A DNA stretch of 64,000 bases, taken from positions 620,001 to 684,000 of the forward strand of contig NZ_JAPNTZ010000001.1 in NCBI RefSeq assembly GCF_026626335.1. The letters are read 5' to 3'. The DNA comes from Paractinoplanes pyxinae (GTDB lineage Bacteria; Actinomycetota; Actinomycetes; Mycobacteriales; Micromonosporaceae). The notes below the pieces were generated by a model, which was not told the DNA's origin, ran no database searches, and saw only the letters and a list, made by a program, of their open reading frames with translations. Shown one piece after another: positions 42,400 to 51,352 of the stretch. The position numbers were made by a program, and so were the translations under genes. Positions within the stretch are counted from its first letter, which is position 1. Every line of letters begins with the position of its first letter.

Positions 42400-43857
42400 T
42401 CATGCGCTCACTCCGGAGATCTCGACGGTCTGCACCGAGGCGGCCGGGAAGGGCACGCTGAGCGACTTGCCGGTGAGGGCGAGGTCGGTACGCCGGGCGT
42501 AGCGGTCGCTGCCGCCGGGGACGGTCGTCCAGCGGGTCACGCCGCCGGTGACTGTGCTGAATGCAGACAAGTCGAAAGTCAGCGTCTGCGCGGCGCCGGG
42601 ATTGACGGCCACGATGACCAATCGCCGGCCGTTCGCGTCGTACGCGGCGGCTGCGCTGTTGTTGCCGGTGTTGAGGATCCGCATGCCCGGGCGGATGTGC
42701 CGGGTGAACTGGGCCAGCACCCAGTACTTGGGCTCGACGGCGCCGGGTGTGCGTGAGTTGGGGTCGTACCGGATGACACCCCATCCCGCGGTCGGGTCCA
42801 TGACCTGCCAGTAGACCCAGGCGGTGGGGTGCAGCCAGGTCCAGTCGAGGCACAGGTTCTGCGCCAGCGTGAGGCCGGTGCCGTCCCCGTCCCCGGTCTC
42901 CGAGTTCCACAAGACCTTTCCCGCGGCGCGTACGTCGTTGTGGAGCAGGTCGCGCCGGCCTCCGCCGCCCTGGTAGCCGTGCACGTTGACCTGCCGCACG
43001 AGGGCCTTCGTGCCCGCGTCGAAGCTGTTCCAGGTCGTGCGGGCCAGGTCGTAGCTGGTTTCGTCGGAAGCGGATATCCACACCGTTTGCAGCCCCTGCT
43101 CGTCGAGCGCCGTCCGCAGGTTGGCCAGCACCGTGCGCTGGATGCTCGCGTCGATGTGGCACCCCTCCTGCGTGCCGGTCGCCGTCCACCAGGCCGAGGA
43201 CGGCTCGTTGAACGGGTCGACGGTCCGGAAGCGCACACCCCAGGTGTCCCGGGCCCGCCGGGCCACCACGGCCAGGTGCCGGGCGTGCTGCGCGTAGTTC
43301 CAGGACTGGAGGTTGTTGCCGCCACCGGAGGCGCCGGACGGGTTGTGGTTGAGGCACATCCACCACATCGGCGAGTTGACGAACAGCTCACTGATCGCGC
43401 CGCGCTGGGTGGCCTTGGTCAACGCGGCCCGCTGGGTGGCGTCGGCGTTCCAGTTCCAGGCCGACGAGGCCGGGTCGGGGTTGCGCCAGTCCTGCCAGAA
43501 GCCCTCGATCTGCTTGAACGCCGGGATATTAGGGGAGGCCGCCATGGCGCTGCCCTCGACCGTGTTCCGGCTGCAAGCGCCCACGTTGTACCGCGCGATG
43601 TTCAGATCGAGCCCCGGCAGGGCGACGCCGTTGTAAGTGACCGACCGGTCGGTGAAGAACATGTCGGCGAAGTCGTCGCGGGCGCCGAACACATTGGCCC
43701 ACCACGCCAGCGACGTGCCCCAGCCTTCCCAGGCCCCGAAGTCGGCGCTCGGCCGGACCGCGATCGTGGCGTCCGCCCGCGCCGCCCCCGCCCACCCCGA
43801 TCCGGCCGCGGTAGCGCCGGCGGCAGCCCCGCCGAGAAGAACTCTTCTGGTGACCAT
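42400..43857 (-). CDS. Secreted GH30-family glycoside hydrolase (endo-beta-1,6-galactanase-like)
   Basis: 485 residues. A twin-Arg-type N-terminus (TRRVLLGGAAAG) with cleavage near ARA precedes the catalytic barrel. GWGTSLAWWANVFG, DLNIARYNVG and SPMWWMCLNHNPSG are conserved in GH30 endo-beta-1,6-galactanases of actinomycetes. The acid/base is the Glu in DPFNEPS and the nucleophile the Glu in LWNSETGDGDG. A beta-sandwich domain of GH30 type closes the protein (about 385-485). Export as a folded protein by Tat and action on arabinogalactan side chains are inferred from the family. Confidence 0.87.
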   Translation of the reverse strand: MVTRRVLLGGAAAGATAAGSGWAGAARADATIAVRPSADFGAWEGWGTSLAWWANVFGARDDFADMFFTDRSVTYNGVALPGLDLNIARYNVGACSRNTVEGSAMAASPNIPAFKQIEGFWQDWRNPDPASSAWNWNADATQRAALTKATQRGAISELFVNSPMWWMCLNHNPSGASGGGNNLQSWNYAQHARHLAVVARRARDTWGVRFRTVDPFNEPSSAWWTATGTQEGCHIDASIQRTVLANLRTALDEQGLQTVWISASDETSYDLARTTWNSFDAGTKALVRQVNVHGYQGGGGRRDLLHNDVRAAGKVLWNSETGDGDGTGLTLAQNLCLDWTWLHPTAWVYWQVMDPTAGWGVIRYDPNSRTPGAVEPKYWVLAQFTRHIRPGMRILNTGNNSAAAAYDANGRRLVIVAVNPGAAQTLTFDLSAFSTVTGGVTRWTTVPGGSDRYARRTDLALTGKSLSVPFPAASVQTVEISGVSA

Positions 43858-43874
43858 CGGGGGCCTCCCGGGCA

Positions 43875-43894
43875 GTGAACGTTAACAACGGTTG
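43875..43894 (-). promoter_or_regulatory. LacI-type operator candidate upstream of the GH30-like gene
   Basis: GTGAACGTTAAC (43875-43886; 10 of 12 bases palindromic about AACGTT) is followed directly by CAAC-G-GTTG (43886-43894). They lie 18-37 bases upstream of the start. Sites of the form GTTAACGTTAAC are typical for actinobacterial LacI-family sugar regulators. Confidence 0.5.
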
Positions 43895-43965
43895 CCTGTG
43901 AATGGAAACATCGGCATACATCTATGTCAACGGCATCGGTCGAGGAGCGACCGAACCGGGGGCGG

Positions 43966-44040
43966 CGCGAGGTGGCGCGTCGCGAGGTGGCGCGGCGCGA
44001 GGTGGCGCGGCGCGAGGTGGCGCGGCGCGAGGTGGCTCAG
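43966..44040. repeat. Five tandem 15-bp repeats
   Basis: CGCGAGGTGGCGCGG is repeated at 43966, 43981, 43996, 44011 and 44026, with small changes in the first and last copies. Open frames across it on both strands encode only RREVA or RAAPP repeats and are not credible genes. Confidence 0.9.
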
Positions 44041-44190
44041 GTCCCCGCGGTGCGTGGCGCCAACCAAAGCGGAGCGCGCGAACGGGCCTCAGGTCCCCGC
44101 GACGCGCGGTGCCGACCGAAGCGAAGCGCGGCAACGGCCCTGAGTCACCGCGTCGTGCGGCGGCGGCCGAGGCGAAGCGTGGCGACGCCG
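44036..44190. repeat. Three degenerate 52-bp repeats entering the end of the surface-protein gene
   Basis: Units starting CTCAGGTCCCCGCG (44036, 44088) and CTGAGTCACCGCG (44140) recur every 52 bases, each with a GCGAAGCGNGGCAAC or similar core. The third copy covers the stop and the basic tail of the LPXTG protein. The core resembles part of the 42-bp repeat inside rph. Confidence 0.7.
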
Positions 44191-45176
44191 GCCAGCAGCA
44201 GCCCTGCCCCGATGAGCGCCAACGGCCCCGGCCCGGGCCCGGTGATCGGGAGACCGCCGCCGGGTGCGGGGGTCGCGGTGCCCGAGGTCGGTGCGGGCGT
44301 GGAAGTCGGCGAGGCGGTCGGCGACGGTGAGGAGCTCGGCGTGGGCGACGAAGTCGGCGGCGCGGCGCCGAACCGGACCGGGAAGCTGACCTCGTTGTTG
44401 GCCGCATCGATGGTCGCCGGCTGATCGTCCACCTCGAGGCTCACGATCCCGCGTCGCCCGATCGTCGCGGCGTTGGCCGTCGTCGGCAGGACGTGCTCGA
44501 GCCGGATCTCCCCGCCCGCCGGCAGTCCACCCTCGACCTCGCAGGCCAGCTCGCCCGGGTCCGAGTAGCACTGCACGCCCTCGTGCTCGGCCGTGCCGCC
44601 CCGGTACCAGCCACCGTCGAACCACTCGTGCAGCGTGAACCCGGTGGCCGGGTCCGGCCCGAGGTTGCGGACGACCGCCGTGTAGGTCAGCGGCCGGCCC
44701 GGGATCACGAGGGCCGGCACGTCCTCCACGGTGACGGCGAGGTCGGCGCCGCGGACCGGGACGACGGTCAGGGTCCGGGTCAGCTCGCCCGTGGCCGCGC
44801 TCAGCGTGAGCGGGCTCCCGGCCACCACGTCGTCCCCGATCAGCACCGTCGCGGTCCAGCTGGGCAGCTCGTCCTCGGGGTGGTCGACGCCGCACGTCAC
44901 CACCTGGCCGTCGGCGGTGCACGGTCCCGAGTTGCGGCCGCCGTCGACGGTGTTCACCGCGCCCGGCTCCGCCGACACGTACGTCATGCCGGTGGGCAGC
45001 GTCAGTGTGACCGGCTCCGAGGTGACGCCCTCGGCCTGCATCGTGAAGACCGCGGTGCGCCCGATCGCCACCTGGTCCGGCCCGCTCAACTGAAGCTCCG
45101 GCGCGGCCGCCGCACCCAGGCCGGCCCCGCCGCCGAGCAGCAGGGCAGTCACGACAACAAATCGACGTACGTCCAT
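44145..45176 (-). CDS. LPXTG-type cell-wall-anchored surface protein with DUF11/CARDB-like domains
   Basis: 343 residues from the ATG at 45176. A signal peptide (1-24) precedes two Ig-like/DUF11-type beta domains (about 26-125 and 130-255; DLAVTVEDVPALVIPGRPLTYTAVVRNLGPDPATG), a Pro/Ser/Thr wall-spanning linker (about 262-310), the sortase motif LPITG, a hydrophobic span and a tail RRRTTR. It should be linked to peptidoglycan by a sortase. No sortase gene is in the window. The 3' end lies in the 52-bp repeat. Confidence 0.88.
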   Translation of the reverse strand: MDVRRFVVVTALLLGGGAGLGAAAAPELQLSGPDQVAIGRTAVFTMQAEGVTSEPVTLTLPTGMTYVSAEPGAVNTVDGGRNSGPCTADGQVVTCGVDHPEDELPSWTATVLIGDDVVAGSPLTLSAATGELTRTLTVVPVRGADLAVTVEDVPALVIPGRPLTYTAVVRNLGPDPATGFTLHEWFDGGWYRGGTAEHEGVQCYSDPGELACEVEGGLPAGGEIRLEHVLPTTANAATIGRRGIVSLEVDDQPATIDAANNEVSFPVRFGAAPPTSSPTPSSSPSPTASPTSTPAPTSGTATPAPGGGLPITGPGPGPLALIGAGLLLAGVATLRLGRRRTTR

Positions 45177-45238
45177 GGCGGCGCAGTATGGCACGGGGCC
45201 CGCATTCCCGGAAGATCCCGGCTCGTATCCTTGTCGTC

Positions 45239-46879
45239 ATGGACGAAGACCTGGTCGAGTCCGAGGCGGGCTTCGCGGGATTGGGGCTTCGACCGGAGCT
45301 TCTGCGCGCTCTCGTCAGCCTCGGCTACGAGGAACCCACCCCCATCCAGCGCGAATCGATCCCTCCGCTGCTGTCCGGGCACGACCTGGTCGGCCAGGCC
45401 GCCACCGGCACCGGCAAGACGGCCGCCTTCGCGCTGCCCATCCTGCAGTCGCTGACCGGCGGGAGCGGCAACGACCCGCAGGCGCTGGCCCTGGTGCCGA
45501 CCCGTGAGCTGGCCGAGCAGGTCTCGCAGGCCGTGCACCGCTACGGCCGCGACCTCAACGTCCGGGTGCTGCCCGTCTACGGTGGGCAGCCCATCGGCCG
45601 TCAGCTGCAGGCCCTGTCGCGCGGCGTGCAGGTCGTCGTGGGCACCCCGGGCCGCGTGCTCGACCACATCAACCGCGGCACGCTGCACCTCGGCGACGTG
45701 CGCACCGTCGTGCTCGACGAGGCCGACGAGATGCTGGACATGGGCTTCGCCGAGGACATCGAGGCGATCCTGGCCGAGACGCCGGCCGAGCGGCAGACCG
45801 TGCTCTTCTCGGCCACCATGCCGCCCCGGATCGACGCCATCGCCCGCCGGCACCTGCGCGAGCCGGTGCGCATCCGGATGGCTCGCGAGGACGTGGCCCC
45901 GGGCGAGATGCCGCTGGTGCGCCAGAGCGCGTACATCGTGGGCCGCCCGTACAAGGCGGCGGCGCTCGGCCGCATCCTGGATGTCGAGGCCCCGACCGCG
46001 GCTATCGTCTTCTGCCGTACGCGGGAAGAAGTCGACTCGGTCACCGAGGCGCTCAACGGCCGTGGCTACCGGGCCGAGGCGTTGCACGGCGGCATGAGCC
46101 AGGACCAGCGCGACCGCGTGATGGGCCGGCTGCGCGGCGGCAGCACCGAACTGCTGGTGGCCACCGACGTCGCCGCCCGCGGCCTGGACGTCGAGCAGCT
46201 TACCCACGTCATCAACTTCAACGTGCCGTCCGCTCCCGAGGCCTACGTGCACCGCATCGGCCGGGTCGGCCGGGCCGGCCGCGAGGGCGTCGCGATCACC
46301 CTGGCCGAGCCGCGCGAGCAGCGCATGCTCAAGGCCATCGAGCGCCTGACCGGCCGCCGCATCCCGGTCGAGCGGCTGCCCACGGTGACCGACCTGCGCG
46401 CCCGCCGCCTCGAACTGACCCGTTCGACGCTGCAGGGCGCGCTCGAGGACGACGACCTGGACCGCTTCCGCGTGGTCATCGACTCGCTCACCGACGACGC
46501 CGACATCGAGACGGTCGCCCTGGCCGCCGTGAAGCTGCTGCACGAGGCGGCCGGCGGCGACGTGGACGAGCAAGAGATTCCGACGCCCGCCCCGCAGCGC
46601 CGCGACAAAGAGACTCGCCAGCGCCCCACCGACTCCGGCGTAACCCGCCTGTTCGTCGGCCTCGGCCGCCGCGCCGGCCTGCGTCCGCAAGACCTGGTGG
46701 GCGCCATCGCCGGCGAGTCCGGCCTGCCCGCCCGCGACGTCGGCGCCATCCAGATCACCGACCGTTTCTCGCTGGTCGAGGTGCCCGACTCGGCCGCCGA
46801 CCGGGTCATCAAGGCCCTCTCCCGGGCCACCATCCGCGGCCGCCGCCCCACCGTCCGCCGGGAGCGCCACGGCCGCTGA
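45239..46879 (+). CDS. DEAD-box ATP-dependent RNA helicase with DbpA-type RNA-binding domain
   Basis: 546 residues from the ATG at 45239. Motifs in order are GFAGLGL (Q motif side), EEPTPIQ, ATGTGKT (I), PTRELA (Ia), TPGR (Ib), DEADEML (II), SAT (III), and in the second domain [14 protein letters not shown] (V) and [13 protein letters not shown] (VI). The C-terminal domain (about 465-530; [24 protein letters not shown]) is a DbpA-like RRM, as in DeaD/CsdA. It should unwind structured RNA in ribosome assembly and cold growth. It is divergent from the surface-protein gene. Confidence 0.93.
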   Translation: MDEDLVESEAGFAGLGLRPELLRALVSLGYEEPTPIQRESIPPLLSGHDLVGQAATGTGKTAAFALPILQSLTGGSGNDPQALALVPTRELAEQVSQAVHRYGRDLNVRVLPVYGGQPIGRQLQALSRGVQVVVGTPGRVLDHINRGTLHLGDVRTVVLDEADEMLDMGFAEDIEAILAETPAERQTVLFSATMPPRIDAIARRHLREPVRIRMAREDVAPGEMPLVRQSAYIVGRPYKAAALGRILDVEAPTAAIVFCRTREEVDSVTEALNGRGYRAEALHGGMSQDQRDRVMGRLRGGSTELLVATDVAARGLDVEQLTHVINFNVPSAPEAYVHRIGRVGRAGREGVAITLAEPREQRMLKAIERLTGRRIPVERLPTVTDLRARRLELTRSTLQGALEDDDLDRFRVVIDSLTDDADIETVALAAVKLLHEAAGGDVDEQEIPTPAPQRRDKETRQRPTDSGVTRLFVGLGRRAGLRPQDLVGAIAGESGLPARDVGAIQITDRFSLVEVPDSAADRVIKALSRATIRGRRPTVRRERHGR

Positions 46880-46898
46880 ACAGTGGCACCATCGGGGT

Positions 46899-47935
46899 AT
46901 GTGTGACACCAGCGGCGGCCACGGACCGGTCTCGGCCGCGATGCCCAGGGCGGCCGAGGGCCCGGCGGCCGACCCGATCACCCTGCCCCCGGTCGACGAG
47001 GTCACCATCACCACGCTGGTCGACAACGTCTTCGACGCGCTGCTCGGGAGCGACGACCGGGTCACCCGGGCTCCGTTCGGGGCCGGCACGGCGACCGCGC
47101 CGCAGTTCGAGGACGGCCTGACGACCGTCGGGTTGCGGGCCGAGCACGGCTTCTCGGCGCTCGTCACGGTGCGGCGCGGGGATGACACGACGACCCTGCT
47201 GTTCGACACGGGACTGTCGCCGGACGCGATGGTCGTGAACGCCGACCGGCTCGGCCTCGACGTCGGCGGCCTGCAGGCGGTCGTCCTCAGCCACGGGCAC
47301 TTCGACCACGCGGGCGGGCTCATCGGGCTGTCCCGCCAGCGCGGTGCGCGGGGGCTTCCCATGGTCATCCATCCGGGAAGCTGGGCTCGCCGCAAGCTGG
47401 CCACGCAAGAGTTGCCGACGTTGACAAGCGGGCCCTCGAGGGCGAGGGCTTCGAGGTGATCGAGCGGCGGCAGCCGTCGCTGCTCGCCAACGGCAGCGTA
47501 CTCATCACGGGCGAGGTCGACCGTACGACCGAGTTCGAGCACGGCATGCCGCCGGCCCACCAGGCCTGGAACGGCACGACGTGGGAGCCCGATCCGCTCG
47601 TCGTCGACGATCAGGCGCTGGTGGTGAACCTGCGCGGCCGGGGCCTGGTCGTGCTCACCGGATGCGGCCACGCCGGGGCGATCAACATCGTCCGGCACGC
47701 GCAACGGCTCACCGGCATTCCGCAGCTGCACGCGCTGCTCGGCGGCCTGCACCTCAGCGGCCCGTACTTCAACCCGGTCATCGGCCCCACCGTCGAGGCG
47801 TTGCGGGCGGCCGGCCCCAGCCTGCTCGTTCCCGGTCACTGCACGGGCTGGCGAGCCCAGCACGCCTTCGCCGCGGCGCTGCCCGACGCCTGGGTTCCCA
47901 ACGGCAGCGGCACGAAGTACACCTTGGCCGCCTAG
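46899..47935 (+). pseudogene. Metallo-beta-lactamase-fold hydrolase split by a frameshift
   Basis: Two frames together encode one MBL-fold protein. The first (from ATG 46899) carries the metal site SHGHFDHAGG and runs out at 47459 after KLATQELPTL; the second (from about 47424, ATG-like start 47456) continues with DKRALEGEGFEVIERRQPS and has TGCGHAGA and a final metal His in PGHCTG. One extra base near 47421-47424 (TTGAC read as TTGGAC) would restore a single open frame of about 345 residues. All key residues are otherwise intact, so this is either a very recent mutation or a sequencing error. The stop shares CTAG with the convergent AraC gene. Confidence 0.8.
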
Positions 47936-48900
47936 GTCTGCAGCGTCTGGCTGGGTCGGCGGCCGAACGCGGCCCGGTAGTAGCCGGCGAACCGCCCCAG
48001 ATTCGGGAAACCCCAGCGGTACGCGATGTCGGCCACCGTGTCGCCGCCGGCCGCGTCGGCGGCCTGCAGGTCGCGGTGGGCGCCGTCGAGGCGTACGCGG
48101 CGCAGGTAGGCCACCGGCGTGATGTCCAGATGCCGGCGGAACCCGGCCTGCAGGGCCCGCACCCCTATCCCCGAGGCGGCCGCGATCTGTTCCAGGGTGA
48201 TCGGCTCGGTGGCGTTCGCCTCCATGTAGGCCACCGCCCGCCGGACCGCGGCCGGCGCCACCTGCCCGGCCCCGGGCGTGTAGCCCACGGTCATGGTGGT
48301 GTTCGGGAACACCGTGACAGCCGCCGTCGCCGCGGCCTCCACCGCGGCGGACAGCATGATCGGCTGGACGACCGGCCCGGCCAGCACGTCGGCCAGATAG
48401 GTCACGGTGGACGCCCACAGCCGGTTCGCGGCCGCCGAGACCGGGATCATCGCGTCGAACCGGAAGTCGGCCGGGTCGACGCCGAGCCGGCCGGCCACGC
48501 GGGCGACCGCCTCGACCGGGAACTGAGCCACGCGCAGGGCGGTGCGGTCCATGATGACGCCGAGTTCGAGGCCGGGTGGGAAGAGCAACGACTCGCCCCC
48601 GCCGGCCCGCGACCGCTGCCGGCCGGCCGTGACGTCGAGCCGGCCCTCCAGCACCGTGGCGGCCAGGACCGACTCGAAGGGCTCGGTCGTGATGGCGAGG
48701 CCGGTCCGGTATCGGGCCTGTTCGACGGTCAGCGCGCTCGTCCAGGCCGACCGCGACCGGAACAGGAAGTCGCGCGGGTTCCCGATCAGTCGCGGGCGGT
48801 GGTCGACGTAGCGCCGGGTCATGAGTTCCTGGAACTCGCCGAGGTCCCGGGACTCCACGGCGGCGCGCACAACCGGAAGCTCAAACGGTTCAGCACACAT
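47932..48900 (-). CDS. AraC-family transcriptional regulator
   Basis: 322 residues. The N-terminal part (about 1-200) is a cupin-like/AraC_binding_2 sensor (ITTEPFESVLAATVLEGRLDV). The C-terminal two HTH motifs are ITLEQIAAASGIGVRALQAGFRRHLDITPVAYLRRVRLDGAHRDL and DTVADIAYRWGFPNLGRFAGYYRAAFGRRPSQ. It lies next to the frameshifted hydrolase and divergent from the EAL gene; a 15-base inverted repeat sits in the divergent gap. Regulated genes are not known. Confidence 0.9.
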   Translation of the reverse strand: MCAEPFELPVVRAAVESRDLGEFQELMTRRYVDHRPRLIGNPRDFLFRSRSAWTSALTVEQARYRTGLAITTEPFESVLAATVLEGRLDVTAGRQRSRAGGGESLLFPPGLELGVIMDRTALRVAQFPVEAVARVAGRLGVDPADFRFDAMIPVSAAANRLWASTVTYLADVLAGPVVQPIMLSAAVEAAATAAVTVFPNTTMTVGYTPGAGQVAPAAVRRAVAYMEANATEPITLEQIAAASGIGVRALQAGFRRHLDITPVAYLRRVRLDGAHRDLQAADAAGGDTVADIAYRWGFPNLGRFAGYYRAAFGRRPSQTLQT

Positions 48901-48927
48901 CGGGTCCTCCCTGGCGCAGGGTACGAC

Positions 48928-48942
48928 CTGAGCGGCGCTCAG
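48928..48942. promoter_or_regulatory. Perfect inverted repeat in the AraC/EAL divergent gap
   Basis: CTGAGCGGCGCTCAG has 7-base arms around one base. It is the same TGAGCG-CGCTCA type as the hairpins in the 27.7 kb repeats, so it may be a repeat-family member rather than an operator. Confidence 0.5.
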
Positions 48943-48964
48943 CGAAGTGCGGTCAGCCGCAGGG

Positions 48965-51304
48965 ATGAAGCCCGTTCGGAGACATCGAGAAGATCATCAT
49001 GCGATTGTGAGGACTGTGGGTGTCGTGTGGGCCGGCGGTGTCTGTTCCGCGCTGCTCGTCGTCGTGGCGTTCCAGGTCTCGACGCTCAACGGGCTGGCGG
49101 TCCTCATGCTGGCCAGCGCCGCCCTGGTCATGGCGGCGATCGCCGGCGGGGTGCGGCGGCACCGGCCGGCGTTCGCGCGGGCCTGGTGGCTGATCTTCAC
49201 GTCGGTCGGGCTGGCGCTGGCCGGCAACGTCATCTTCGCCACGCTGCTGCCGACGTCGATCTCGACCAACGGCGCCGCCATCAACATCATCTACGGCATC
49301 ACGTACCCGATCCTGTGCGCCGGCGTGGCCCTGCTGCCCAATCACGGGCGGCGCGGCGCGGCGGTGATCGGCCTGACCGAGAGCGCGATCATCGCGTGCG
49401 GGGCGGCGGTGATCTGGTGGATGGTGTTCGTCGATCCCACGCTCATCGACACCGGCGCCATCGACCAGCACGCGTACCTGCTGGTCGAACCGTTCCTCGA
49501 CCTTGTCCTGCTGGGTTTCGGCGTACGCCTTCTGCTGCTCAGCGATTCCCGGTCGGTCTCGTACTGGCTGGTCGCCGCCTCCTGCGTGGTCCGGTTGACG
49601 GCCGACACCGCCTATCTGACCGTCGGCAGCAGCGCCGGCTTCCCGACCCCGGTCAGCATCGTGGGCTGGGTCGTCGGCAACGGCCTGCTGACCGTGGCCG
49701 CCCTGCACCCGTCCATGAAGCGGACCGTCGCCCTGCCGGACGGCCAGGCCTCCCTGGGCGGGCACGGCGGAACCCGCATCTACGTCGGCACGGTCGTCGC
49801 CGTTCCGATCCTCACCGGTCTGTTCCTGCTGCGCGAGGGCCTGAACGACACCCTGGGCAGCCTCGACGTGGTCGTCCCGATGATCGCCACCGCCATCACC
49901 TCGGCGCTGGTCGTGCAGCGGATGCGCCAGCTCAACCGGGTTGCCGCCGAGCGGGCGGCCGACCTCGAGACGGCCCTGTGCAACGAGGCCGAGCTGCAGC
50001 GGGAGCTGCGGTTCCGCTCCGAGCACGACGTGCTGACCAGCCTGCCCATGCGCTCGGTGCTGCACGACCGGCTCGCCGCCGCCCTGGACAGCGGACGGCC
50101 GGGCGCGTTGCTGCTGCTCGACCTGGACGGGTTCAAGGACGTCAACGACCGCTTCGGGCACGCTGTGGGCGACGAGCTGCTGGTGGCGGTGTCGGCCCGG
50201 CTGCGGGAGCTGTTCGACGGCGCGCTGGTGGCCCGCCTGCACAGCGACGAGTTCGCGGCGCTGCTCGAGGACGCGCCCCTGACCGACGCCTGGGCCACCA
50301 CCGAGCGGGTGCTGACCGCCATGCGGCGCCCGCTGCCGGTGCAGGGTCACGAGCTGTTCGCCACGGTCAGCATGGGTCTGCGCGAGCTCGAGCCGGGTCT
50401 GCCGGCGGCGGATGTCTCCCGCGACGCCTATCTGGCCCTGCACGCGGCCAAGGAGGCCGGGAGGAACCAATTCGTTCTGTACGACGATCAGCTGCGCGAG
50501 AAGCGGCTGGCGACCGCCCGGACGGTGGAGCGGCTGCGCGAGGCCCTGACCCGCGACGAGTTCCTGGTCCACTACCAGCCGCTGATCCGCCTGGCCGACG
50601 AGCACATCGCCGGCGTCGAGGCGCTGATCCGGTGGCAGCCGGCGGGCGAGAAGATGGTGCCGCCGGACCGCTTCATCGGCGTCTCGGAGGACAGCGGCCT
50701 GATCGTGCCCATCGGGGCCTGGGTGCTGCGGGAGGCGTGCCGGGTGGTGGCCGGCTGGCACCACCGGCACGGCACGGTGATCTCGGTCAACGTGTCGCCC
50801 CGGCAGCTGCGCGAGCCCGGCTTCGGCCTGATGGTGCTGGACGCCCTGCAGACCTCGGGGCTGCCGCCGCAGGCCCTCATCCTGGAGATCACCGAGGGTG
50901 TGCTGGTCGACTCGGGCCTGGTCACCGAGCAGGCGATCAGCCACCTTTCCATGCTGCGCTCGCACGGCGTACGGGTCGCGGTCGACGACTTCGGCACCGG
51001 GTACTCGTCGCTGGCGTATCTGCGGGACCTGCCGATCGACCACGTCAAGATCGACCGCTCCTTCATGCCCGCTCCCGGCCAGCCCGATCCGGCCGCCCGC
51101 ACGTTGGTCAAGGCGATCATCGACCTCGCCTCGGGCCTGCGCCTGGGCACGATCGCCGAGGGCGTCGAGACCGCCGAGCAGGTGCAACTGCTGCGCGAGC
51201 TGGGGTGCGAGCGGGCGCAGGGGTTCTATTTCTCCCGCCCGGTGCCGGAGGCCGACGCGGCCCGCCTGATCGGCGAATCCCGCGACCGCCTCACGAGCGG
51301 GTGA
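48965..51304 (+). CDS. Membrane GGDEF-EAL protein: degenerate cyclase, intact c-di-GMP phosphodiesterase
   Basis: 779 residues from the ATG at 48965, with a GTG at 49007 also possible. About eight TM segments (to about residue 305) are followed by a GGDEF domain whose signature is HSDEF (426-430), so cyclase activity is doubtful. The EAL domain has EALIRW (552-557), SVNVSPRQL, LEITEG, DDFGTGYSSLAYLRDLPIDHVKIDRSF and AEGVETAEQ, all conserved. It should hydrolyse c-di-GMP. The membrane region includes ALHPSM, also present in the next gene's membrane domain. Confidence 0.88.
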   Translation: MKPVRRHREDHHAIVRTVGVVWAGGVCSALLVVVAFQVSTLNGLAVLMLASAALVMAAIAGGVRRHRPAFARAWWLIFTSVGLALAGNVIFATLLPTSISTNGAAINIIYGITYPILCAGVALLPNHGRRGAAVIGLTESAIIACGAAVIWWMVFVDPTLIDTGAIDQHAYLLVEPFLDLVLLGFGVRLLLLSDSRSVSYWLVAASCVVRLTADTAYLTVGSSAGFPTPVSIVGWVVGNGLLTVAALHPSMKRTVALPDGQASLGGHGGTRIYVGTVVAVPILTGLFLLREGLNDTLGSLDVVVPMIATAITSALVVQRMRQLNRVAAERAADLETALCNEAELQRELRFRSEHDVLTSLPMRSVLHDRLAAALDSGRPGALLLLDLDGFKDVNDRFGHAVGDELLVAVSARLRELFDGALVARLHSDEFAALLEDAPLTDAWATTERVLTAMRRPLPVQGHELFATVSMGLRELEPGLPAADVSRDAYLALHAAKEAGRNQFVLYDDQLREKRLATARTVERLREALTRDEFLVHYQPLIRLADEHIAGVEALIRWQPAGEKMVPPDRFIGVSEDSGLIVPIGAWVLREACRVVAGWHHRHGTVISVNVSPRQLREPGFGLMVLDALQTSGLPPQALILEITEGVLVDSGLVTEQAISHLSMLRSHGVRVAVDDFGTGYSSLAYLRDLPIDHVKIDRSFMPAPGQPDPAARTLVKAIIDLASGLRLGTIAEGVETAEQVQLLRELGCERAQGFYFSRPVPEADAARLIGESRDRLTSG

Positions 51305-51352
51305 GCCCTGCCGATCAGAAGGGCACCGACGAAGATCAGGAGGGCCCGCACG

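Noticed and set aside
43902..44424. Plus-strand frames with RREVA or RGGAA repeats
   Set aside because: Low-complexity translation of the 15-bp repeats running antisense into the LPXTG gene; no signal, domain or ribosome site.
46899..47935. Programmed ribosomal frameshift
   Set aside because: No slippery heptamer is evident at the junction; a simple one-base loss explains the two frames.
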